A stretch of DNA of 64,000 bases from Camarhynchus parvulus (taxonomy: Eukaryota > Chordata > Aves > Passeriformes > Thraupidae). The position numbers and the translations under genes were made by a program. The notes under the pieces were generated by a model that was not told the DNA's origin, ran no database searches, and saw only the letters and a program-made list of their open reading frames with translations. Shown one piece after another: positions 50,530-60,426 of the stretch. The number at the start of each line of letters is the position of its first letter. The stretch's first letter is position 1. The stretch is taken from positions 91,478,965-91,542,964 of the forward strand of contig NC_044572.1 in NCBI RefSeq assembly GCF_901933205.1. The letters are read 5' to 3'.

Positions 50530-50653
50530 CTCAAGGCCAGGTTGGATGGGACTCTGAGAAACCTGCTCTAGTGGGAGGTGTCCATGCTCATGTTGGGGCA
50601 GATGAACTAGATGGCCTTTAAAGGTCCCTTTCCACTCAATATATTCTATGGTC
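50530..50653 (+). mobile_element. CR1 LINE 3'-end fragment
   Basis: CTCAAGGCCAGGTTGGATGG, ACTCTGAGAAACCTGCTC, TAGTGGGAGGTGTCCATGCT, then GAACTAGATGGCCTTTAAAG, GTCCCTTTCCACTCAATA and TATTCTATGG follow the CR1 3' UTR in order. The usual CCTTCCAACCC is altered to CCTTTCCACTC. A weaker resemblance may continue upstream to about 50420. It is 5'-truncated and noncoding. Confidence 0.88.
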
Positions 50654-52689
50654 TTTACACTGTGATGTGTAGTTAGGATAAAAGATCAAAGCAGTGCTGT
50701 ATATATACTGTTTATTGTGGACACATATTGCAGCAAAACCAGTCTTTTAGTGAGTATAAAGACTTTACCTGGAAGCAAAATTCAGCACATGATTAAGTTG
50801 CACTAAATCTGTGGAGAATGGTGACTACTGGGAAGGCATATAGCAACAAATATTTTACAAACTGTGCAGAAGCTTGAATGCAAAGAAATGAGACTGATCC
50901 AGATAGTGAAGACATGAGGGAAGTCTCCTGAAAGAAGCTTTTAGAAACCTGACACAACAGATTTCCCTCTCTCTGTATGGAAGGAAAATGAGAGGCATGG
51001 AAAGAAAGTAATTTACCTTGATAACATCAGACTTCCTTTTGCAAGGCCTCCATCAGCCCTCTGTTGAACATAAATATGTGTGTGGGAAGGGGCTTTGAAG
51101 GAAGAGCAAGTCCAACACTTGGGAGCTGTCTGTTTCATTCTCAATGTAAATTCATAGAAATGCTAACATGGAGTATCACTGTGCTAAATACTCATGCTCA
51201 AATGTTTCCAGCCCTTGTGGGTAGCCTTAAGTCCCTGGTCATTCCCTAGAGATATGCACAAATTGGCTTGAAAAATACAGAGGAATGTTGCTGAGTATCC
51301 TTTTATTCAAACAACTTCCCATTGGATTTTCAATGGGAGAAAGAAATCTGATTGTGGGAAATGAAACACTTTTGGAGCTATGGGAAGAATTTATCATGAG
51401 CTAATGCTATCACAGTGGAAAAACACCTGAAAATATCCCCAGGAATTTTTTAATAACAGTTTCTTAATGGATTTCTTCTTTGGAGATGGAAGAACATGCT
51501 GTGTCTGTGTATTTGTATGTTTTTATTAATCTATAGAAATTTAACATTAATTTACAATTTAAAGAAATCTACCAAACACTAATTGGATTTATATTTAGAA
51601 GTTTTGCTGCCTATGAAGTTCTGCATTTTGAATAGTGCTCTATGAATCATGGAAGTGTTTCTTTTTTAATTAGGGAGATATTAAGTTCTGATCCTGATTT
51701 TGCCAATGGGATCAATTAATACATCCCTACTAGAATATCACGATTTAAAACATTTGTGGTGGTTACCTATTTTTCAGAATGCATTCATGATAAGAAGCTG
51801 AGTTTTTCAATCAAAATTAGTTTTTTTAAAATGAGATGCTAAATAGGAAATGAAGCTAAAGCTTATGTATTTACTTCCTCATAATGCTGTGCTCCCCAAA
51901 TTCCTTCTCTGCTTTATTAAACCATAGATAACTGTTCCCCTTCCCAAGTAATCTCAGTTTGGTTGAAATCTTTATATCAGTTTATGATAACAGATTATGG
52001 TAACAGAATGTAACCGTTTTTTGAAGAACCGTATCACTTCATCTTTCATAAATACTAATTAAACAACTCAGGCTTACGTCAGTGCCAAGATTCATGTCAG
52101 CAGTTAGTGCAACTTGTTATTGTAAGATTAGTTCTGACACATTCCTTCCAGCACAGCAAGCAGTGGGATCCTGTGCAGCACTGGGAAGAAGTCATCTCTC
52201 TAGAGACTGCCAGTAGGTATCCAATAGGAAGGAAGACTGCTTTCTTTAACAAGATTAAAAACTCTCTGCTGACATACTCCCTAACTGAATCATCCTGAAC
52301 TGTAAGTCTCACCACGCAGAAGGAACGAGCTCGCTCATCACCCAGACTTCTCCCTTTCCAGCACTCAGGCCCTCGGTATTATAATGTCTGCACACTGTGC
52401 CCCATGGGACTGGCTTCAGGAGCCATCCCTGCTCTGGACAGGGATCCTTCACAGCTGGAATAATTGGCAACGATTTCTTGACTACAAGAACATCAAGTGA
52501 GGCTTACTCCTCTCAGCAATTTCTTGCGGTGAAAGAGATGTAAGGGAGAGAAGTGACCTTATTCTGTCCAGCTGGCACGTACACTGCTGATTCAGGGGCA
52601 TTCCCTGGGCTCTGCTTGAAGGGGTGCTGGTGATATTGTCACTGTCTAAATGTTACTGTTTGAGCTGAGCAACATGCAAACACTGGAAT

Positions 52690-52830
52690 TTTAAAAGCTG
52701 TGTAATTTTAAGGCATCTCCTTAGAAGAGGTCATCCTGAAGAGAATTGCTTTAATTGTTCAGATTGACAGGCATTACGGTGCCTATTGAGTGTAATTTCT
52801 TTTTACTTTGAATGCCTGTGAAGATGTAGA
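52690..52830. promoter_or_regulatory. Possible conserved noncoding element
   Basis: Within 30 bp are TAATTG (52752-52757), an ATTGTT SOX-like core and TTGACAGG (a MEIS/TGIF-type TGACAG core at 52765-52770), followed by an unusually complex GCATTACGGTGCCTATTGAG. A combination of homeodomain, SOX and TALE-type cores is frequent in developmental enhancers. Conservation is not tested. Confidence 0.2.
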
Positions 52831-52888
52831 TTATGGTGACAGGGAGACAGGGACAGACAGAGTCTGCTTGCCCAGCAGTGCAAGCAGG

Positions 52889-52935
52889 TTCACAGAATAC
52901 TGCTTCACAGAATTCTGGGTTTACAGAATTCTGGC
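52889..52935. repeat. Three imperfect 15-16-bp tandem units
   Basis: The units TTCACAGAATACTGC, TTCACAGAATTCTGGG and TTTACAGAATTCTGGC are adjacent. They share ACAGAAT(T/A)CTG. This looks like a small old tandem expansion. Confidence 0.75.
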
Positions 52936-53714
52936 TAGTATTGCGTCCTGTTTCACAACAGGTTAAGACTCAGGTTTTTCAGAATAGTGGAAGCATTTGG
53001 TGATGTGTCCAGCTGGTATATGCAGTAGCCATGAATATATGGCAATTTCAGTAATAAGTAAATTTAATGGACAGAATATATATCTACAGGCCTGTGTGCT
53101 TCAGACATTCAGTGAGTAGGGCACTCACACAAAATTGGATTTTAATCCCGTTAAAATTCTGAAAACTTAGATCCTCACATGGACTGAGGCATAAACTAGC
53201 ATTACTGTGTATGCATGCTAGATAGTATTCCCTCTTTTTCTTTTTAATTTAATTTTTCCTAATCAGATACCATTTATTTTCAAAAAGGCACTGCATATCC
53301 TCAATCAGAAAGTTATTAAGTAGGTAAGCCTTTTTTATCCTCCTGTTGCTGCTCTGACTTCAAGTAAGTACGTGAAGCTTTGTTCTCAGTTTGGGTAGTT
53401 AAGACAAAGTCAGACCTCAGCATTAATGTGGAAAAGAAAACCATCATGACCCAAAGTGCTCTGACTGATCCAGGAACTTCATCAGATTATACCATGCCAG
53501 AAGGTGCCTTTACACCCTGCAATCTGTAATCAAGTGATACTTGGAATCAAGTGTATAATTCAGAAACTGTCTTTGGCAATGTGTCTAAACACATATTGGA
53601 AAATAAGCAGTTATGATCAAATGACAAGATATGTGTCTTTCAGGTGGTGTATGTATGGTGCTTTTCTAAGCATGCTAGTACATGGAAAAGAGTTATAAAC
53701 ATGAGAGATGGGAG

Positions 53715-53759
53715 AACAATTTTCAGTTTCTTTCTGCATCAAAACAATTTTCAGTTTCT
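53715..53759. repeat. 28-bp-period partial tandem duplication
   Basis: AACAATTTTCAGTTTCT occurs at 53715-53731 and again identically at 53743-53759. The intervening TTCTGCATCAA-type sequence is not repeated. Confidence 0.8.
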
Positions 53760-55009
53760 GAACTTCAAGGGGGAAACCAAAGCATCTTCACAGAAAGCAA
53801 AGCTGCGAAGTGTGATGCTACTTTTTGGCTTTGTCACATGTGCTCCATGAGTGACAGATTAATCTAAGCAGTGTCTTGTTTGAAGAACCTAAGCCTGCAC
53901 AACTGCTGAGGCTGAGCTAGGCTTGGCCTCAGAGACAGATACATGAAGGCTTTGAGCTCTCTAAACCTCCCAGGCTGGAGGATGCTTCTTAGCAACAGTT
54001 TATGAAATGAGCAGAGATACAGTGGTCCTGGCTGGGTGCATCAACCATCATCTTTGTCATTATCCATCCAAAATGGAAGGGTGTTGTGATATTTATTCTT
54101 TGATGAATTTAAATCTGCAAGTGTGGAACAAATTAAAAAAATCCTCTTGTTTTGGGGGATTTTTCCTGAAAAATGATGAATCCCTACTTTGAAGAGAACT
54201 TTCCATTATTAAATATATTAAATAAAGAAGAAAATCTTTATTAAGGTTTTTATGAACAGCAAGGGACCACAGCTATGGCTTTTTAAGGAAAGGCCTCAAA
54301 TATTGTCATAAAGGGCACCTGGACATTTGTTTTTTTAAGATAGAGAGAAATAATTTTAGTCTACTTAAGCTGATACTAAGAATCCAGTCAAGAACTCATA
54401 CTGCACTGGCACATGTGGGGCTGCATCTGAAGACAAAGAAAATTTGGGGAATATTTTTAAACTCTTTGAAAATTATTCAGAGATTTTAATGTGCATGTTT
54501 CTTTGATATATTTACTCCAAGGTCTGCATATTATAGCTTAGACAGCATGCAGAATAATACCCCAGAGACATGGGAGGGAGAGTGCTAAGAAAGGCTCTTA
54601 TACTAAAGGGAAAGGGAATGGAAAATAGAAATTAGTCACTAATATATAATCATTAATATATAGGAAAGAGGTGGCAATATTAATAATGATGCAGACATTG
54701 TTGAGATGAAATTTGAAGTTTGTTTCTTCAGGCATTTTTTGAGTTCTGAATGTATAAATGTTTTGTGTAGAACATACAGAAGAAATAAAGCTTTATTTCT
54801 ACTTGCAAAACTGAAAAACTGTTGAATTTATAGGAAAGGAAAAAGAAGAAAAGGAAAAAAGTAAGGAGAAAAGCAAATTTGGCTGAGATCATGCATGAAA
54901 GATTTACATTCAAAAGAAATAATTTTGTTTTGTTTTGGTAGAGTATATTAGAAGGAGTTGTGAGTGACTGAGAAGGGGAATCTGAATGGGAACCAGAGCA
55001 CTACCTTGA

Positions 55010-55046
55010 CAGATAATCAACAGACAGATAATCTTGTCAGATAATC
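55010..55046 (+). promoter_or_regulatory. Cluster of three CAGATAATC (GATA-type) sites
   Basis: CAGATAATC appears at 55010-55018, 55025-55033 and 55038-55046, all in the same orientation, with 15- and 13-bp spacing. AGATAA is the core recognised by GATA factors. The copies could reflect local duplication, since flanking CAGACA is also repeated. It lies about 370 bp before the MYB/RFX-type patch. Confidence 0.35.
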
Positions 55047-55339
55047 TACACAGACACCCAGATATATTTGATGCTTGTGAAATTTCAAGAGTATGATTTA
55101 TTCTGTCCTTATGCTTAAATTAACTGCATTTCTAAATGCATAATATGCATATACTGTAATGCTGGGGAGGGTAAATCAGAGTGCTTTTTAAAGTGTATAC
55201 CGCTGTTTAGTACATCCCTTATATTGATACATGACAGGTATTCAGTTGAGTATTACTGAAAGCTGACAAAATAACTGGACTTCCACCGGAAGGAAAGAAT
55301 TTATTCTTTCTCCAGAGCAGAGATTGTTGTTAACTATTC

Positions 55340-55457
55340 CAGAACAGTAACTGTTAAAGCATTCAGTGTCAGAGATACTCTAATGAAGACAGAAGGTTTT
55401 TATAGGCTTGGCTAGTCCCCATGGAAACAGCCTTTCTACTGGGTTACCATAGGAATC
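55340..55457 (+). promoter_or_regulatory. Promoter-like patch with MYB and RFX-type sites
   Basis: Seen in order: an ACAGTAACTGTT near-palindrome with MYB-type TAACTG (55348-55353); a TATA-like TTTTTATAGGC (about 55396-55406); GTCCCCATGGAAAC (55415-55428), resembling the RFX X-box GTTGCCATGGCAAC; and GTTACCATAGGAATC (55443-55457), a second X-box-like sequence with a good left half-site. RFX factors with A-MYB drive ciliary, spermatocyte and pachytene piRNA-precursor promoters in vertebrates (established). Promoter activity here is inference from motif co-occurrence. The direction is suggested only by the TATA-like element. Confidence 0.25.
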
Positions 55458-55948
55458 GTCAAAGCCTTTGTAAGCCTCCCTTAATAGCGCACATACGCTT
55501 TCCAGGCAGACTGGAATATCTGCTAGAGGATACACCTCCTGTTTTTAAATATAAATACAAACAGATTTTGTTTTGGAGTGGTACTCATCTCTGTTTAGCT
55601 AGCTCTGCTATTCTTTACGTTAGAGTTGCATTAAACATTGGAGTCACCTGCGGCACAGGAGAATATGTGAGGGCTGGATGGGTTTATGAACAAGGCAAGC
55701 CACGTTTCATGCCCAACCTGTGGGGAACAACCAGCAAAAATGCATTCCACACAGCACTTCTGGCACAGCCCAAAACATGTCAAAACTTTACCCCTCCACC
55801 TTCCTGTGGACATTGCAGAGCTCGAGTCAGTCTGAAGTTTTGCTGGACAAAAGTTATACAACAGGAAACAAATAAGCAAGAAATGGAGCCGAAGGAAACA
55901 AAGAGAACACTGCTGAATGAAACTAACAGAAAGCAAGCCATAGGGTGA
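55421..55948 (+). other. Unrecognised 175-codon open frame
   Basis: This is the longest forward open frame outside the LTR. It starts with ATG inside an X-box-like motif and ends TGA at 55948. The translation begins METAFLLGYHRNR, has a mid-section LFWSGTHLCLASSAILYVRV that is moderately hydrophobic, a Cys-containing CGHCRARVSLKFCW segment (about residues 128-141), and a Lys/Glu/Thr-rich tail. I know no family it fits. A GTGAGG donor-like site (about 55666) occurs inside it, and the opposite strand is also open over much of it (55954-55631). Most likely it is fortuitous; it could be an exon of a poorly conserved testis or ciliary transcript or a noncoding RNA. Confidence 0.15.
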
Positions 55949-57607
55949 CTTCAACTCTCTAAGTCTTTTAAGACAGTTGCTGTTTTGACTTCTAAATAAT
56001 GTTCCTTGAGGCCATTACCTGGGCATAGGATGAGTAGTTTCTTGGATAACTAATGAGGAATTGCATTTTCACACTCTTGATCCTGAGGCTTTGTAAGAAG
56101 AGGGAAGCACAGTGAGGAGCTGCAGGTTGTGAGGGAACCATGCACCTACTTGCTGGTCCTGTAATTGTGACCTTAATTTTATTCATTTATTTATAAATGA
56201 AAAAAAGTGTAATTTTGTTTCTGTTTAAACTCTTGGGATTAACACAGTGTTCCCCATACAGGGGATTGACATTAATAAGACTACTTGTTAAGGAAATCTA
56301 GCCAACATCTTCAGGGCTTGTTTTTTGTCCAAACAAATGCTAGCTACAAGGCTTTCTACTCTAAAGCCTGACATGCTTTTATATTCCACTTTCCAGTTGG
56401 CTAAATTTCATTATGCAGTTTGGGCATATAAATCAGTGGAGCTGAATTGAAGGACATGGTTTTTACAGGATGACACTAGCAGAGAATTTGGCCCTCAAAT
56501 TCCAGTTACCAAGGTACCAGCTCCCATACATGTAAAGATCCCCATGAAAAGCAGTGGGACTGCTTATATGTTTTGGTTAGGCATGTAGGCATTCCTTGCC
56601 TTACCGGAGAAAGAATTCTGATTGGACAAAACAAAAGTTTTGGATTTAACCGAAAATGTATTTGTTTTAAAATGGATAATTGGAACTACAGATGTGAAAA
56701 CTGCTATATGTTGTGGTAAGTTTGCACAGATGGTATGGCAAGGCATACATCATGTATTACTCCTTTCCAGAGCTGATAGAAAGGCAGTATATTTTTCCAG
56801 GAAAATATTTGAATGAAGCCAGAAATGTCTTTGATTTCCCAAGTGACTGAGGTGCCACTATCAAGGACATTTTTGGACACCCTAGCCCAAAGATGACCTC
56901 TCTAGTTACCCAAAAGTAATTGGTGAAAATCTGAGGATTGCAGTCATCCAGAAGCAATCACTGAGACAAAGATCTATTTACAGGGAAAGGGGATAAGAAA
57001 AAAAAAGAGAAGATTTGTGGAGGAGTTAATAAGGGATTCTTCTGTGCATTGATAATTTAAAGGCTGCTTTAACTGTCCTCTGCCAGTTATGAGTTGCTCT
57101 TACAGAGAAGTTGATCCCATAGTTTTGGTTCCATTTTAGGAGCTGACAGAGGCGTCGAAGATAGTATCTGGAGCAGCAAGAGGCAGGATTATATTGGGTG
57201 TGACACTGTGAGTGGTCTCCAATGTGTTCTCCCACCAAAAATGTAGAATGCTTACTATTTTTGGAGATCTGACTCACTGTGCCATGCACTGTTGTGCCAG
57301 AGACAAGGATAGTTGCAGGAGTACCTGAAATGAAGGTCTAAAAATAAAGCCATGAGTAATTCATTGTATCGTTCAAGTAGTCATGTGTCCACCAAATGGA
57401 ACAATGCAGCTGTAATCTCAGGCATTTTGTTCTTTGACCATGAAAACAAAGAGGATGATGCGGCCCACATAACATACCTGAGCTCACTATTATTACACTT
57501 TCCCTTAAAGGTCTTGTAAGAATTACTCTACCTGGAGGCTTCTCTAAGAAATGCACTCAGTGTACACACTGCCCCTGTGTACCCTGCTTGTTGCCACTAA
57601 AATGCCC
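55949..57607. other. Gene-less stretch, unique sequence
   Basis: No gene was recognised. A possible ancient repeat scrap lies at 56478-56575. Short open frames of 60-87 codons on both strands show no domains. Confidence 0.55.
56478..56575. repeat. Possible ancient amniote repeat
   Basis: AGCAGAGAATTTGGCCCTCA is followed after about 50 bp by CCCCATGAAAAGCAGTGGGA. This pairing recalls the CAGAATTTGGCCC and CCCATTGAAGTCAATGGGA motifs that occur together in old interspersed repeats of turtles, crocodilians and birds. It is highly diverged and family unassigned. Confidence 0.3.
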
Positions 57608-57709
57608 GTACTGGTTCACCCAGAGAAGCTGTGGATGCCCTATCTCTGGAAATGTTTGAGGCCTGATGGTCTTTGAAGTCCCTTCCAACCCAAACCATTC
57701 TATGGTTCA
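57608..57709 (+). mobile_element. CR1 LINE 3' end with internal deletion
   Basis: CCCAGAGAAGCTGTGGATGC, CCTATCTCTGGAAATGTTTG, AGGCCTGATGGTCTTTGAAG, TCCCTTCCAACCCAAACC and ATTCTATGGTTC follow the CR1 end. Between GAGGCC and TGATGGTCTTT roughly 85-90 bp of consensus (AGGTTGGATGGGG...GTTGGAACTAGA) are missing, so the copy carries an internal deletion as well as 5' truncation. Confidence 0.9.
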
Positions 57710-60390
57710 TGTTACAGAAACCATCACTAAAGCTTTTTGTGGGTGAGAAATCCCTTGTGATTTGTGTTTTGAGATTTTGTGGCTGAAATTTTTTGCCAAG
57801 TATGTCAGGTTGTGAAGAAGCTGCTGCACCCACTGCAGCCTTCCAACAAAATAGCCATTATGTTCTGTATGTTTTTATGTTTGCATAAGAAATCACTGAC
57901 AATCAAATTGTATCCTTGAGCAAAACGTGACCTGTGAACAATTTGTTTGGCCTGCAGGGCATGCACCACATCTGCTCTATTACTGAAGGTGCTAAAACGG
58001 GTGGGATAGATTAGGCATATTTGGCAATTTTATGGTAAAAGGAGCTCATTCTAAACTCCAATTGTAGGCTAACTGCTCACAGATACACCATCTCAGTGGG
58101 GAAAAAATTGGTCATAGCATTTACCTTCTGGTGTCTGGGTCTATCTGCCCTTGGTTCCACTTGTATTCCCACTCCTTTGTCTCCTCCCCATTTTGTTTTC
58201 TCCTCCAGAGCCAAGGGTCTGTAACCGACTTCACAAAGGGCTGAAACAGGCAGCCCTCTGTAGTTCTCTCTCTGGTGTGGGTTTTTTTGCGGCAGCAGAC
58301 GTTTCCATCCATGGACCTTGTTTTCATTTCCTCATGATTATGGATATACATATGCACCACAAAGCATTACCTTTGTCTTTCTGATCTGGAGAACCACTTC
58401 TCCTCCTGGCCATTCTCAGGAGCACATAAACATATTAACTTACACAGACATGTCTGCTGCAAATCCTGACCAGTGAAATCACCTCTCCTAGTTGCCAGAA
58501 GTACCTATAAGGAAGAAGAAGATGACAACTTCTTCAGGAAGAAGCCTCATGTTCACAGGCCCTGTTGCTCACGAGGGAACTTCAGCCACCACAATTACTT
58601 CTGGAGGGACAACAGAGAAGGGCACAAATGACCCAGTGGTCCAGGAGATCTGTGGTGTGCACTCATGACAGTTTTCTAACCCAGGTGGTAAAGGAGATGA
58701 CAAAAGGAGGCAATCCTCTGCACTTTGTACTTACAAAAAAGAAGGACCTGGTTGAGGATATAAAGTTTCGGGAAGCTTCTTCTCAGTGGCTCCCTGTGAA
58801 AGAAGAAGCAATGGGCACAAATTGTAATACAAGAAACTCCACCTTTTTTTTCTTTTTTTTTTTTTTTCTACTGTGGGGATGGTAAATCACTTGGCAGCTG
58901 CCCAGTAAAATATGTGGAATCCCCATCCTGGGAGGAATACAAAATCTAACTGGACAGAGCTGGGAGCAAACTGCTGTAGTGACTGCTCTGAGCAGGGGGG
59001 AAGCAGTAGAACGACTCATTTAAGAGCGAAGGAGAAAAGGAAAAATTTAGATTGTAATGGATCCAGTGTAGCAGCAGAAGGAAGCACATACCAATTTCAA
59101 AGTAAAAGCAGAAGAACAGTAAACTAGGGAAAATCAAGAATATCCTGGCCTAGTGTCCATCCTTTCTAAGCAATAAAACATTAGACATCAGCTCTTTTCC
59201 AAAAGGAAATGTGGCATACCTGGGTTGGAAGGAGGTAGTGAGCAGGGTTCAGTACTGTTCTGCTGTCTGTGCTGTATCCTCTCAGTTGTAGATTCCTACT
59301 CTGCTCCCAACATGTTCCACACATGCCATATGTGCTGTATGGTCTAGTAGGACTTCATGCTTCTTCCCTGCTCCTCGCATCTCTCTCTTGCTTTAGAGCT
59401 ACTGTGAGCTTAGGGCCCCATGGTAGCATCTCCTCCCTCCTCCTGACCTGACAGCACTGTCCAGCTGGCCCCGGTGTCTGTGGGACTGCAGAGGCACAGA
59501 GCTGTCACACATGGTGCAGCACTAGAGGAACTTACTCCCTTTGCATCTGTGTCTGCGCATATCTCTTCAAACTTGCATGACAGTTCCTTTTAGCAGTCTT
59601 AAAATCTTTGTATTCTGTTTATGTTGGCTGGGTATGCCAGGCCTGAACTAGTTTAATGTTCATGGATACTTTTTAACTTGAGGGAGGACGCGTCTTAAAC
59701 AAAGAAAACCAAAAAACAGCTGAACATGATTATATCCCTGTTTGGAAAAGCCTGGGCAACCATCCCTAGGGTAACAAGAAAAAGAGGTCACTGAAGAAAT
59801 ACTGCAACCTACAGCAAGAATGGGAGGAGGGTTGAGGTATCTGAAGCACAGGAGCTGTTGACAAGGAAAACTGAAGGCTTTTTAAAGGAAAGAGAAATTG
59901 TGTCAAGGAATTCTGTCTTTTTCATCACAGGTACCTTTCTGAAAAAACCAAAGCAGTGCTACAGGAAAGGGCTCAGGGTAACACCAGCAGCGGCGACTTG
60001 CGTGCCTGAGGGAGGTGATCAGTGTTAAATGCAGTTAAAGAAACTGTGTAGTGTTTTTCTTGCTGCAAATGAAAAGTTAATACCAATTATAAGGTAGTAG
60101 AAAGGCAGGAAAGCAGCTTGTTTTAAAAGATTTAACACATGGAGAATGAGATGAAGACTCTAACTGAGACAGAAGCCCAGAACTGAGAGTCAAAGTGAAG
60201 GGAGGCCTAAGATCCTTTGAGTTCATTCAGTTTTGTTTGTCTAAGATAAATCAGCAGCTCAACAGCCTGTAGAGCAGCCTTAGGTGCAAATATGCATGTC
60301 TTTATTGATTTTTGTGAAAATGTTTGTGTGAATATACTCACTAAATGATGCATGCTTGAAAATCATTGCTTCATTCAGTTAATACCTATT
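57710..60390. other. Gene-less stretch, unique sequence
   Basis: No gene was recognised. A poly(T) tract lies at 58844-58867. The forward open frame 58565-58885 (106 codons) runs into that tract as Phe residues and has no domain. A modest GC rise near 59.4-59.5 kb holds nothing recognisable. Confidence 0.55.
58844..58867. repeat. Poly(T) tract, 24 bp with one C
   Basis: Eight T, one C, fifteen T. It could be the poly(A) end of a minus-strand retroposed copy, but the sequence to its right is not recognisable as a processed transcript and no flanking duplication was found. Confidence 0.9.
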
Positions 60391-60426
60391 TCTTGAAGTA
60401 TTAAGAAATCTTGAAGTATTAAGAAA
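60391..60426. repeat. Perfect 18-bp tandem duplication
   Basis: Two identical adjacent copies of TCTTGAAGTATTAAGAAA. A partial GAAAT continuation follows. Identity suggests recent origin. Confidence 0.9.

Larger units (their letters stand above)
50654..55009. other. Gene-less stretch, AT-rich, candidate regulatory DNA
   Basis: No gene was recognised. Open frames stay below about 75 codons. The intervals 51420-52130 and 52690-52830 are AT-rich but complex, with many homeodomain-type TAAT cores, and are candidates for conserved noncoding sequence. Two small tandem repeats lie at 52889-52935 and 53715-53759. Confidence 0.5.
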
